IMG/VR virus record: IMGVR_UViG_3300009011_000274
Location: 1 to 27,254 of that record
Direction: 5' to 3' (one strand)
DNA length: 27,254 bases
Source of the DNA: a virus
A program made the translations under genes and the position numbers. This document shows positions 14,170 to 22,274 of this stretch, one piece after another; the first letter of the stretch is position 1; every line of letters begins with the position of its first letter. Under the pieces are notes generated by a model. That model made no database searches, was not told the DNA's origin, and saw nothing but the letters and a program-made list of their open reading frames with translations.

Positions 14170-14457
14170 ATGTCTTTTCCAGGTGAAACCCGCGTTATCA
14201 AACTGTACTCCCCCGTCACGCTTGAAAATGGCAGTGCGCTCAACGAGGTGACGCTGCGCGAGCCTCTGGTGCGTGATCGTATCGCTTATTCAAAAGATCG
14301 CGGCAGTGAAGAAGAAAAAGAAGCGCGCATGATTGCGCTGCTGTGCAACCTCGGCGAACAGGATATCTGGCTACTGACAGCCGCGGATTATGCTCAGCTG
14401 CTGGACGCGTTTAACGTTTTTATGCTCCCGCCCGGCAAGCGACCGAAAGAGGACTGA
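14170..14457 (+). CDS. Tail assembly chaperone (P2 gpE-like)
   Basis: The 95-residue acidic and helical protein lies between the tube and tape measure genes, the fixed position of the tail assembly chaperone in nearly all long-tailed phages. Characteristic stretches are LENGSALNEVTLREPLVRD and ALLCNLGEQDIWLLTAADYAQL, of the phage tail assembly chaperone E type. It coats the tape measure during tail assembly and is absent from the virion. I choose ATG14170, 6 bases after GGAG, over an in-frame ATG at 14158 that lies inside the terminator tail. A short downstream reading frame in the -1 frame (14415-14597) is the likely gpE' extension. Confidence 0.8.
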   Translation: MSFPGETRVIKLYSPVTLENGSALNEVTLREPLVRDRIAYSKDRGSEEEKEARMIALLCNLGEQDIWLLTAADYAQLLDAFNVFMLPPGKRPKED

Positions 14458-14465
14458 TTCGGGCG

Positions 14466-14597
14466 ATGCGTTTTCTGGGGCGGCGACTGCATTTTCCGAT
14501 GACGGAATACCTAGATATGCCGTTCAGCGTATTTTCTGATTTTCTTACCGACGAAGTGGAGGCGGTAAATCGTGGCCGGACTAAGCCAGAACCTTAA
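14466..14597 (+). CDS. gpE'-like tail chaperone extension, probably made by -1 frameshift
   Basis: From ATG14466 this frame encodes 43 residues, with RRLHFPMTEYLDMPFSVFSDF, the pattern of the short P2 GpE' partner (an aromatic, Pro and Leu rich segment). The frame is open from 14415 and lies in the -1 frame relative to gpE, overlapping its last 14 codons. In P2 and its relatives this segment is made as a gpE-gpE' fusion by ribosomal frameshift. A T-run at 14417-14421 is the best slippery candidate, though it is not an ideal heptamer. The gene is not usually found by length-based gene callers. It overlaps the tape measure start. Confidence 0.75.
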   Translation: MRFLGRRLHFPMTEYLDMPFSVFSDFLTDEVEAVNRGRTKPEP

Positions 14598-16380
14598 GGC
14601 CGTCATTACCTTTGGCGGCAATATCGACAGTTCCTGGAGCCGTTCAGCGAACGGCCTGCAAAAGAACCTGAAGGACGTCGGCAAGCAGTCAGAAAAGCTG
14701 ACGAAAGACCAGACCAAGCTGGCGGCAGAGATTAAGCGCGCAAAGCTGGCCGGGCAAAGCCTGGGCGATCTCAAGCGGCGTTATAGTGATGTATCTCGTG
14801 AAATCCGTAAAACGGAGGCCGAGCAGCAGAAGCTGAATCAGCAGATGCAGAAGGCACAGCGGCTGGCAGCATTCAAGGGCGCAGGGAAGGGGCTGTTTCG
14901 CCGCGGGCTGGGTATTGCCGGTCAACTGGGCGGTATGGTGGCGCCGGGGCTGGCAATCGGCGGCGGCGGGGTTGTGGCCTCTGCTCTGGGCACCCTGATC
15001 GCCCCGGCGGCGACAAACGAGGAGACGGCCAGGCGCGCCGGCGTGGCAAAAAGCTATGGCGTGGATATCCCCACCTATGACGCCTGGGACACGCTCGCAA
15101 AGCAGTACGACATGAACGGGGAGAACATCGGCGATCTTTTTGAGGAGTATTTGCATAAGGCGGGGGAGTACAAGCAGAACGGCAAACAGGGATCGCTGCA
15201 GGATGCATTTGAAACGCTGGGCTTTAAAGCCGGTGATTTTGCCGGACTCAGTGATATGGCGCAGTTCGAAAAAATCGTTGAGCGTGCGCTCAGCCTGCAG
15301 GATGAGTCGAAGGCCTCGTTTGCGCTGGATTCGCTGTTTGGCGGTGAGGCGAGCAAGCTGCTGATGCTGCTGAAGCAGTCCGGCAAGAGCTATCGGGACC
15401 TGATGGACGAGCAGCGGCGCTATAACCTCGTCACGAAAGAAGGTGCTGATGGGGCGATGGCGGGCAACCGCGCAGTCTCGAACCTGCGCACTGTCTTCTC
15501 CTCGGCTCTTGCAGAAATCTCCGGCCAGCTGGGTAATGAGCTTGCGCCGGATATTCGCCGACTGACGGACGACATGGCGGAGTGGTTTAAGGGCGGCGGT
15601 ATAAAGCGGATCGTCAGCTTCCTGCGCAATGACCTTTACCCGGGCGTGCTGACGTTCGGCCAGGGCATTGTGTTCGTCGGGAAGGTGGCCTACGCGCTGG
15701 CGAAAAAACTTTCCTGGCTTTTACCGGATGAGCGAAGCGATCAGCGGGATGTCCTTAAATCACTGGCAATGACGGGTTCGGTTGATATCGCGCGCATGAC
15801 GGCCCAGAAAAACGGGCAGGGCGAATGGTTCGAGCAGCAACTGAAGGAAAAGCCGGACCTGCCGGATGATGTGAAAAAATCGTACCGGGACACCAGGGGA
15901 TTTTTCCGTGATGACGATGACACCTTTAACTCCACCCTCGACAAGTATATGACCCCGGTGGGTAACGGTGCGCTGTTTGACCCGGGTGGTTTCATGAAGC
16001 CGGAGCGCCAGCAGCCTGACGCACCTGGTTCCGATACGGCAGCATGGGATAAATATCCCGGTCCGTTGATGCCTCCTTTCACGACATCGAAACCATCCCC
16101 TGTCGATCGGCTTTCCGGCGAGCCTCAGGTTAACCGGGTGAATACCCTCCCGGATGACGACGGCCGCTGGGGTACGTTGCTGCAAAAACTTGACTCAGCG
16201 GAAGACGCCCCCGCGCCCCGGCAGCTGACGGACAACCGCCGATTTGAATTTCATTATGAAATCCACGGAGCACCTGGACAGGATGAACGGGCGATCGGTG
16301 ATGAGGTTGTCGACGTAACGAAAACTAACCCTATTTTTAAAGGTGACAGCAGCATGCTGGACGGAGGACAAATCTGGTGA
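14572..16380 (+). CDS. Tail tape measure protein
   Basis: The 602-residue protein sets tail length and is ejected with the DNA. Residues about 20-100 are a highly charged, probably coiled-coil region (KQSEKLTKDQTKLAAEIKRA, EIRKTEAEQQKLNQQMQKAQ). A glycine- and alanine-rich hydrophobic segment follows about 115-150 (LGIAGQLGGMVAPGLAIGGG), a likely membrane-inserting region. The rest is helical with a hydrophilic, Pro-rich end. GTG14572 is preceded by GGAGG at 14558-14562 and overlaps the gpE' frame by 26 bases. The gpU gene starts at its stop (GTGA). Short for its class, so the tail should be modest in length if the usual scaling of tail length with tape measure length applies. Confidence 0.88.
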   Translation: MAGLSQNLKAVITFGGNIDSSWSRSANGLQKNLKDVGKQSEKLTKDQTKLAAEIKRAKLAGQSLGDLKRRYSDVSREIRKTEAEQQKLNQQMQKAQRLAAFKGAGKGLFRRGLGIAGQLGGMVAPGLAIGGGGVVASALGTLIAPAATNEETARRAGVAKSYGVDIPTYDAWDTLAKQYDMNGENIGDLFEEYLHKAGEYKQNGKQGSLQDAFETLGFKAGDFAGLSDMAQFEKIVERALSLQDESKASFALDSLFGGEASKLLMLLKQSGKSYRDLMDEQRRYNLVTKEGADGAMAGNRAVSNLRTVFSSALAEISGQLGNELAPDIRRLTDDMAEWFKGGGIKRIVSFLRNDLYPGVLTFGQGIVFVGKVAYALAKKLSWLLPDERSDQRDVLKSLAMTGSVDIARMTAQKNGQGEWFEQQLKEKPDLPDDVKKSYRDTRGFFRDDDDTFNSTLDKYMTPVGNGALFDPGGFMKPERQQPDAPGSDTAAWDKYPGPLMPPFTTSKPSPVDRLSGEPQVNRVNTLPDDDGRWGTLLQKLDSAEDAPAPRQLTDNRRFEFHYEIHGAPGQDERAIGDEVVDVTKTNPIFKGDSSMLDGGQIW

Positions 16381-16847
16381 GTGAAATTATTCCCTTCTTC
16401 GAAGACTTCGGGCAGGCAGGGGCCAGCGCGGCGCGCGGCGCACAGGCTGCCCGGGTGATGATGATGCTGGGTGATTTTGCTTTTTCCATCGACACCACCG
16501 CGTATAACCAGCTGACACGCGAGGCCAGCTGGCGATGGAGCGAGCAGGAGCGCATCGGCAAACAGGACCTGCTGCAGTACACCGGCAAGCCGGGGCGAAC
16601 CGTCAGGCTTGAGGGTGAATCTCATGCATTCTTCCGCAAGGGGGTGGATGCCGTTAACGATCTCTACGATCTTGCAGACCAGAACAAGCCACAGCAACTG
16701 GTCAGCGGTGAAGGGGATGTGCTGGGCTGGTGGGTGGTGATCGACTTCTCAGACACGACAAACCGCTTCCTGCCCGGCGGCGGCCACCGAAATAAAAACT
16801 GGACGATGACGCTGAAACATTATGCCGACGACATATCAAACCCGTGA
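16377..16847 (+). CDS. Tail protein, P2 gpU-like
   Basis: The 156-residue protein matches P2 gpU-type tail proteins: it begins with a hydrophilic segment, then MMLGDFAFSIDTTAYNQLTRE and ASWRWSEQERIGKQ, and ends DTTNRFLPGGGHRNKNWTMTL. In P2, gpU acts in tail and baseplate assembly next to the tape measure. It starts with GTG at 16377, overlapping the tape measure stop, and its 3' end overlaps the gpX gene by 26 bases. Placement of T-U-X-D is the same as in P2. Confidence 0.85.
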   Translation: MSEIIPFFEDFGQAGASAARGAQAARVMMMLGDFAFSIDTTAYNQLTREASWRWSEQERIGKQDLLQYTGKPGRTVRLEGESHAFFRKGVDAVNDLYDLADQNKPQQLVSGEGDVLGWWVVIDFSDTTNRFLPGGGHRNKNWTMTLKHYADDISNP

Positions 16848-17037
16848 AGGTGACGTGCTGGATGCCATATGCGCAGCGCGCTACGGCACGGAAAATCTGT
16901 CCTATACCCTGACTCAGGTACTCGAAGCAAATCCTGGGCTTGCCGATATCGGCGCGGTCTATCCGGCGGGTTTGATTATTACCCTGCCGGAACTGGCACC
17001 GCCAGTGAAGGAATCAGCCTTTAGCCTGTGGGATTAA
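16822..17037 (+). CDS. Tail protein X, LysM-like (P2 gpX-like)
   Basis: The 71-residue protein has a LysM-like pattern, with REGDVLDAICAARYG at the N-terminus and VLEANPGLADIGAVYPAGL in the middle, ending in a Pro-rich hydrophobic stretch. This matches P2 gpX, a small baseplate protein thought to bind near the peptidoglycan during penetration. Start ATG16822 lies inside the end of gpU. No good ribosome site is visible, so it is probably translationally coupled to gpU. One base separates its stop from gpD. Confidence 0.85.
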   Translation: MPTTYQTREGDVLDAICAARYGTENLSYTLTQVLEANPGLADIGAVYPAGLIITLPELAPPVKESAFSLWD

Positions 17038-17038
17038 T

Positions 17039-18157
17039 ATGACTGAACAGATTGCTAAACCCGAATACGCCCCGGCGTTCAGCGTCAGCGCGGAGGGGAA
17101 GGATATCACCCGCGCGCTGCAGCAAAGCCTGGCTGAAATGACGTTGACCGATTACGGCGGCGCCACGGCAAAAGCGGATGAGCTAAAAATCACGTTACTC
17201 TCAGAAACCCTCCCTTTACCAACAAAAGGCGCCCGGCTGCGCGTGGCGCTGGGCTTCAACAACCAGCTGGTGGAAAAGGGCTGGTTTGTGGTGTCCGGCG
17301 TCGGCAGCAGTGGTCCGCCCCGGCGTATTGAAATTTATGCCACGGCCGCGCCCATGAACGCGCAGAAACAGCCCGGGGATGTCCTGAGTCAGAAGACCCG
17401 AAGCTGGGATAATCTGCGCCTGACGGATCTGGTTAAAACCGTGGCCACCGAAAACGGCCTGATACCGAAAGTGGACTCGGATTTAGCTGATATCCATATC
17501 GATCACGTCGATCAAGTCGGGGAGTCTGACGCCAACCTGCTGACCAGACTGGCCCGGTCCTGGAACGCAGTCAGCAAACCATCCGGAGGATACTGGCTTT
17601 TTCTGCGGCAGGGCGCAACGGCTAAGGCTTCAGGTGAACAGACCGGGGAACTGGTTATCACTCCTGAGGAAGTTTCAAACTGGTCATACAGCGAAGGCGA
17701 GCGGGGGAGTTCTACGGGGAAAGCCACCGGCAGCAGTGGTAAGTCTTCAGGCAAAATCGGTGTGCGCTATTACGACGAAGTGGACGGGAAGACCAAGACC
17801 ACAACGGTTGACCACGACGGCCCCTCGATGGCGAATCCATATACCCAGCCCGCAAAGGCCACTGCAGATCAGCAGGCCAAATCGAAAAAAACGCAGGCCC
17901 GGCGCAACGAACAGAAGATGACGGTGACGGGACCGTGCCGTCCGAAACATGTCCCGCTTACGGCAGAATCCAGCGTCTCCACGTCCGGTTTTGGCGAGCG
18001 GGAAGATCGTGCCTGGGTGGTCGAATCGCTGGTGTACTCCCTGACGCCCGCCGGGTTCAGCTATACGTACAACCTCGTGGTTGATATCCGCAAGCCTGCG
18101 AAGTCCTCTAAAAAATCCGGCAGCAAGGATAAAACCGGCCCGGATTATTTCGGTTAA
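17039..18157 (+). CDS. Baseplate hub protein, P2 gpD-like
   Basis: The 372-residue protein is of the P2 late-control gpD type, which is in fact the baseplate hub (gp27-like). N-terminal features include FSVSAEGKDITRALQQSLAEM, MTLTDYGGATADELKI-type segments and LRVALGFNNQLVEKGWFVVSG. A Ser/Gly/Lys-rich linker lies around residues 225-245 (SSGKSSGK), and the C-terminus is Lys-rich and probably flexible. The hub holds the spike to the end of the tube. The neighbours X and W flank it, as expected for the P2 tail. Confidence 0.85.
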   Translation: MTEQIAKPEYAPAFSVSAEGKDITRALQQSLAEMTLTDYGGATAKADELKITLLSETLPLPTKGARLRVALGFNNQLVEKGWFVVSGVGSSGPPRRIEIYATAAPMNAQKQPGDVLSQKTRSWDNLRLTDLVKTVATENGLIPKVDSDLADIHIDHVDQVGESDANLLTRLARSWNAVSKPSGGYWLFLRQGATAKASGEQTGELVITPEEVSNWSYSEGERGSSTGKATGSSGKSSGKIGVRYYDEVDGKTKTTTVDHDGPSMANPYTQPAKATADQQAKSKKTQARRNEQKMTVTGPCRPKHVPLTAESSVSTSGFGEREDRAWVVESLVYSLTPAGFSYTYNLVVDIRKPAKSSKKSGSKDKTGPDYFG

Positions 18158-18194
18158 CTCTCCGCCCTACGGCGATCTTCATATGGAAAACAAT

Positions 18195-18542
18195 ATGAAC
18201 GGTGTAAACAACCGGACCGGTAAACGCCTGTCCGGTAGCGACCATTTGCGCCAGTCCGTCAGCGATATCCTCTCTACGCCGCTCGGCAGCCGCGTGCTGG
18301 TTCGTGACTACGGTAGTGAGCTGTTTTCGCTGGTGGACAACCCCCGGGACGATCTTACCAGACTGCGGATTATCGCGGCCACGGCCTCAGCGCTTGCACG
18401 CTGGGAGCCCCGTTTGCGGGTTAAGCGCGTGATGGTCACTTTCCCGGCCGATGAAACTGGGTGTGTCGTCGATATTGAGGGGATCAACAAAGAGAATAAT
18501 CTTCCCGCAAGCACCGGAGGCATACAGATTTATGGCAAGTAG
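18195..18542 (+). CDS. Baseplate wedge protein, gp25-like (P2 gpW-like)
   Basis: The 115-residue protein has the gp25/gpW pattern: MNGVNNRTGKRLSG, then DHLRQSVSDILSTPLGSRV and LVRDYGSELFSLVDNPRDD. This domain is the core of the baseplate wedge and nucleates sheath assembly. I choose ATG18195 since GGA lies about 7 bases upstream and the product then begins like its relatives; ATG18183 would add four residues. The 25-base gap before it holds nothing else. Its 3' end overlaps the gpJ start (18532) by 11 bases. Confidence 0.85.
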   Translation: MNGVNNRTGKRLSGSDHLRQSVSDILSTPLGSRVLVRDYGSELFSLVDNPRDDLTRLRIIAATASALARWEPRLRVKRVMVTFPADETGCVVDIEGINKENNLPASTGGIQIYGK

Positions 18543-19446
18543 TTACGACGTAATTAACCTGTCCGCGCTGGCGGTACCGGACGCCATTGTGGTACCGGAT
18601 GCCGCCGATATTTTTACCCGCTGGCTGGCGCGACTGCGCGAACTGGACCCGGAATTTGACGCGCTTGTGGAGTCTGACCCGGCTTATAAACAGGGGGAAG
18701 TCAACGCCTACCAGCTGACGCTGGCTTTTCAGCGTGTCAACGATGCGGTTAGGGCCGTTTTACTTTCCAGCGCCAGAGGGGCCGATCTTGACCAACTGGG
18801 GGCTACATTTAACGTTTCCCGTCTGGTAATTGACCCTGGCGATCCGGATGCGGTACCGCCCGTCGACCCTGTCTATGAAAGTGATGACGCTTTTCGTGAA
18901 CGGATCCAGCTTTCGTGGGCGCAGCTGAACACTGCAGGCGCGCGCAACGCGTACCGCTTTCATGCCAAATCGGCCGATAACGATGTGCTGGATGCGGATG
19001 CATATGGGCCGGAAACTCATAACCGACCCGGTGAAGTGGATGTCTATGTGCTTTCACGAACCGGTGATGGTGAGGCAGGTGAAGGTCTCATCAATGCGGT
19101 AATGAACAAACTGAATGCAGATGAGGTGAGACCGCTCACCGATTTTGTCAGCGTGAAAACCGCCACTGTCGTTAGTTATGCCGTCACGGCTGAGCTCTAT
19201 ATACCAGACGGACCTGATGCGCAGACGGTGCTGGAGAATGCCGTAAGCACACTGACGAGCTATACGCAGCTATCCCATCGCATCAACGCCGTTGTACCGC
19301 TTTCTGCGATTTACGCTTCCCTGCAGCAGCCCGGTATCTCTCGCGTCAGGCTGATCAGCCCGACGGCAGACCTGGAAGCGACCGCCGGTCAGGCACCGTG
19401 GTGCAGCGCGATAAACGTCACGCGCAAAGGAGGCTTAAGTGGATAA
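18532..19446 (+). CDS. Baseplate protein, P2 gpJ-like
   Basis: The 304-residue protein is of the baseplate J family that links the wedge to the fibre network. Features include an N-terminal acidic part (DPEFDALVESDPAYKQ), YESDDAFRERIQLSW in the middle, LNADEVRPLTDFVSV, and a C-terminal conserved segment (ISRVRLISPTADLE). ATG18532 is preceded by GGAGG at 18516-18520, which fixes the start; the frame is open upstream within gpW. It overlaps gpW before it and gpI after it (GTG at 19439), a compact P2-like W-J-I block. Confidence 0.9.
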   Translation: MASSYDVINLSALAVPDAIVVPDAADIFTRWLARLRELDPEFDALVESDPAYKQGEVNAYQLTLAFQRVNDAVRAVLLSSARGADLDQLGATFNVSRLVIDPGDPDAVPPVDPVYESDDAFRERIQLSWAQLNTAGARNAYRFHAKSADNDVLDADAYGPETHNRPGEVDVYVLSRTGDGEAGEGLINAVMNKLNADEVRPLTDFVSVKTATVVSYAVTAELYIPDGPDAQTVLENAVSTLTSYTQLSHRINAVVPLSAIYASLQQPGISRVRLISPTADLEATAGQAPWCSAINVTRKGGLSG

Positions 19447-19990
19447 ATTTCGCTCCCTTCTGCCTGTTTCAGCTATCCATCCAGAACGGGCGCAGGAGCA
19501 GGCCAGCACTGAACAGATAGCCGCGCTTGATACCGATATGGTCCGCAAGGTTAAGGATCCTGATACCTGTCCGGCCCATCTTCTACCGTGGCTTGCCTGG
19601 GAGTTTGCCGTGGACTCATGGGAAGAGACGTGGACCGAAGAGGAAAAGCGGCAGGTTATCAAGGATGCGGCCTATGTTCACCAGCATCGGGGAACGGCTG
19701 GTGCAGTACGGCGCTCGCTTAGCGCTGTCAGCCTGCCGACGACCGTCGTGGAGTGGTGGGAGGATGAGCCACGCAGAGACCCTTATACCTTCCGCGTTGA
19801 GGTCTACAGCGTGCAGGCCGTCGATGAGGGGCTCTACCAGCGTATCCGACGCCAGGTGGATAAAGCCAAAAATCTTCGCAGCCTGCTGACCACCATCGAC
19901 GTAATCGCCGATCTGGGCTCGAAGGGAACTTACTACACTGGCGGTGCTGTTACCGCGTGGATTGATATTGTTATTGAGGCAGGAGCTTAA
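19439..19990 (+). CDS. Baseplate protein, P2 gpI-like
   Basis: The 183-residue protein has the gpI pattern: KFRSLLPVSAIHPERAQEQA at the N-terminus, ALDTDMVRKVKDPDTCPAHL and LPWLAWEFAVDSWEETWTEE in the first half, and KRQVIKDAAYVHQHRGTAGA following. gpI joins the baseplate wedge to the tail fibre. GTG19439 is preceded by AAAGGAGG, a strong ribosome site that lies within the 3' end of gpJ. The fibre gene starts two bases after its stop. Confidence 0.9.
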   Translation: MDKFRSLLPVSAIHPERAQEQASTEQIAALDTDMVRKVKDPDTCPAHLLPWLAWEFAVDSWEETWTEEEKRQVIKDAAYVHQHRGTAGAVRRSLSAVSLPTTVVEWWEDEPRRDPYTFRVEVYSVQAVDEGLYQRIRRQVDKAKNLRSLLTTIDVIADLGSKGTYYTGGAVTAWIDIVIEAGA

Positions 19991-19992
19991 CC

Positions 19993-21807
19993 ATGGCTGA
20001 AAAGTATTACAGCATTTTGACCAACAGGGGAAAGGAGCTGGAAGCGCAGTCTTCTGCAACAGGAAAGCCCGTCATTATTAAAGATTTCGTCGTGGGTGAC
20101 GGGAATGGCCAGGCAGTAACGCCCGATCCAGCGCGTACCAGCCTGGTAAAAGAGGTATACCGCGGAGCAATCTCTGCGCTACAGATTTCACCCGATCAGA
20201 CAAACCAGTTTATCGCACAGCTGGCGTTGGGAACCGACGTGGGCGGTTTCGTGGTTCGTGAAGTGGGTCTTCTTACTGACGCTGGTGAGCTCTATTCAGT
20301 AGCAAACTGCGCTGCTATCGAAAAGCCGGAAAATAGCGTTAGCGTCAGCCTGCAGTATCGTCTTGCAGTGTCCGAGACGGCGAACATTGAGCTGAAGACC
20401 GCCACCGGCGATGGTTTGTTTTTACGTCTCGATAAAAATCTGACTGAGATAGCGGCAAGTGGTGCAGCAGCACAAAAGGAAGCACGTGAAGCGATTGGTA
20501 TCATGGATGCGAGCACTGAGCGTAAGGGACTGGTACAGCTCAGTAGTGCAACCGACAGTGCATCCGAAACGCAAGCAGCTACACCAAAAGCGGTTAAAGC
20601 GCTGAAGGATAGCCTCGGTGATGCTGCAAAAAAAACGGTCGTCACCTCAGCAACTGATACTACTGCTGGTCGTGTGCCTGTTGTTGGTTGGCTTGGGTTG
20701 TCAAAAGCTATAAGCATTCCAAATAATACTAACCTTGCTTCTTTTTTAGCTACAGCTCCTGGCGCGTTTTATCATTGCGATGGTTCAACAGGGTATACGA
20801 ATGCACCTAATTTTGGCGCAAATTGGTTTGATATTTATCTAACGATCCATGAAACAACTGATTACCGCACGATGATCGCAATCAGTTCGACAGGTCAAAT
20901 ACAGGCAGCTGCAATAACAGCGGGTAATTTCTCTGGATGGAGAAAGATCTATTCTGACTACGAAAAACCCACTCCGGGGGAGATCTTCCCATTATCAGGA
21001 GGGATCGCGAATGCCGCAAACTTAAATGATTACACAGCCCCTGGCTTGTATTATCAGCCCGCGAACGCGCAGGCGGCAGCTGGGACCAACTACCCGGAAG
21101 CCAATGCTGGTTCGCTGGAGGTTTATAAGCACGCGGGAATTACGCAAATATACCGGGTTTATAACAATTCCCGCTCGTATATTCGCACTCTTTACGGCGG
21201 AACGTGGACGGCATGGATAAAGCAGTATGATGCTGCGAACAAGCCAACCGCCGCAGACGTCGGCGCGCTGGCGAGCAACGCAAACGCGGTTTCGGCAACA
21301 AAGCTACAGACCGCGCGCACCATCGGCGGAGTGGGGTTTGACGGGACGGCAAATATCAACCTCCCTGGCGTGAATACGCAGGGTAACCAGAATACCACGG
21401 GAAATGCGGCAACGGCGACAAGGTTACAAACTGCTCGAACCATTAACGGTGTTTCATTTAATGGCACCGCTAACATTACTATTCCGGCTAGTTCTATAGG
21501 GTCATATACAAAAGCGGAGAGTGATGCGCGTTTTGTTAACTGGAGCCATAACGCAATTGGCTCGATTTGTCTTGCACGATTCGATCCACAAAACCAATCC
21601 GTCGCGCCCAATGCTTCAACCGCAGGATCTAATCTTCATCCTGCGGGAATAACAGGGTATCCAGATGCATCAGGAGGGGATTGGATGGCGTTGCGTGCGT
21701 CAGGTACCCTCAGTGGAACATGGCGTTGCCTTGGTTATATTTGGAACGATACTGATGGCGGCGGCAATCGCCATTGGTCTGTTTCTCTATTTGTGAGGAT
21801 TGCTTGA
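19993..21807 (+). CDS. Tail fibre protein (P2 gpH-like)
   Basis: The 604-residue protein binds the host surface. The first 150 residues are the conserved baseplate-attachment domain (YYSILTNRGKELEAQSS, VVREVGLLTDAGELYSVANC). A helical region and the classic repeat segment ASTERKGLVQLSSATDSASE lead to the shaft. Two copies of a 22-residue unit (21301-21366 and 21421-21486; LQTARTIGGVGFDGTAN and LQTARTINGVSFNGTAN) lie in the distal half, followed by a Gly/Trp-rich tip ending SVSLFVRIA. DNA becomes clearly more AT-rich from about 20690, marking a swapped receptor-binding module. AGGAG precedes ATG19993. The fibre assembly gene overlaps its stop. Confidence 0.9.
   Translation: MAEKYYSILTNRGKELEAQSSATGKPVIIKDFVVGDGNGQAVTPDPARTSLVKEVYRGAISALQISPDQTNQFIAQLALGTDVGGFVVREVGLLTDAGELYSVANCAAIEKPENSVSVSLQYRLAVSETANIELKTATGDGLFLRLDKNLTEIAASGAAAQKEAREAIGIMDASTERKGLVQLSSATDSASETQAATPKAVKALKDSLGDAAKKTVVTSATDTTAGRVPVVGWLGLSKAISIPNNTNLASFLATAPGAFYHCDGSTGYTNAPNFGANWFDIYLTIHETTDYRTMIAISSTGQIQAAAITAGNFSGWRKIYSDYEKPTPGEIFPLSGGIANAANLNDYTAPGLYYQPANAQAAAGTNYPEANAGSLEVYKHAGITQIYRVYNNSRSYIRTLYGGTWTAWIKQYDAANKPTAADVGALASNANAVSATKLQTARTIGGVGFDGTANINLPGVNTQGNQNTTGNAATATRLQTARTINGVSFNGTANITIPASSIGSYTKAESDARFVNWSHNAIGSICLARFDPQNQSVAPNASTAGSNLHPAGITGYPDASGGDWMALRASGTLSGTWRCLGYIWNDTDGGGNRHWSVSLFVRIA
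21301..21486 (+). repeat. Two copies of a 22-codon repeat in the tail fibre
   Basis: Units at 21301-21366 and 21421-21486 encode KLQTARTIGGVGFDGTANIN and RLQTARTINGVSFNGTANIT. They share most residues but differ at many silent positions, so the duplication is old or selected at protein level. A spacer rich in Asn and Thr (NTQGNQNTTGNAATAT) separates them. Such units form the repeated beta structure of fibre shafts. Confidence 0.75.
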
Positions 21808-22244
21808 TGTATTTACAGTTTGATGATGTTCGTAACCCAGTTTATGCAAACGAAAAGAAAACGGTAATTAACTGCGAAGTATTATTTAGGCATTTGCCAG
21901 GGGAATATGTTCCATTTACTGCAACAGCAGATGATCCTCAAGCCTGGGGTCGGGATATTTTCGCGCAATGTGACAGGCGAAAATGGGGGGATGTTTCACC
22001 AGATACTGCACCAAAGATTGATTGGAAAGGGCAAGCTGAAGAGCAGCGTCAGACTCTACTGAATATATCTAATGCTGCAACTGCTGACTGGCGAACAGAG
22101 GCAGCTCTAGGGGAAATCAACGAAACGGATAAACATCAATTACTGGAATGGATTGATTTTAACAAAAAGCTGAAAGCGCTAATTTTTGACGGAATAGATA
22201 GTCAAGAAAGGTACGATTCTATCGCTTGGCCTGAGCAGCCTTGA
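21807..22244 (+). CDS. Tail fibre assembly chaperone (Tfa family)
   Basis: The 145-residue acidic protein has the Tfa layout: a variable N-terminal domain (FDDVRNPVYANEKKTVI, AQCDRRKWGDVSPD) and a conserved C-terminal domain (NISNAATADWRTEAALGEIN, WIDFNKKLKAL and a final Ala-Trp-Pro stretch). Tfa proteins fold or stay attached to the fibre tip and often swap with it, consistent with its AT-rich composition. ATG21807 overlaps the fibre stop and GAGGA lies 8 bases upstream. It is the last plus-strand gene of the late operon before the accessory region. Confidence 0.88.
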   Translation: MYLQFDDVRNPVYANEKKTVINCEVLFRHLPGEYVPFTATADDPQAWGRDIFAQCDRRKWGDVSPDTAPKIDWKGQAEEQRQTLLNISNAATADWRTEAALGEINETDKHQLLEWIDFNKKLKALIFDGIDSQERYDSIAWPEQP

Positions 22245-22249
22245 CATAA

Positions 22250-22268
22250 GCGGGGGGAAGCCCCCCGC
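22250..22268. terminator. GC-rich hairpin between convergent fibre-assembly and acyltransferase genes
   Basis: GCGGGGGG (22250-22257) and CCCCCCGC (22261-22268) form a very strong stem with an AAG loop. It sits 5 bases after the fibre-assembly stop and 6 bases before the end of the minus-strand acyltransferase. Neither side has a proper T-tract, so it may act as an RNA 3'-end stabiliser or a weak bidirectional stop. Confidence 0.6.
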
Positions 22269-22274
22269 GTGCTA

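Noticed and set aside
16041-16062. GGGATAAATATCCC palindrome, similar to the dyads at 2850-2895
   Set aside because: It lies within the tape measure coding sequence, has a different spacing (GGGATA arms reversed), and is explained by codons; not an additional operator.
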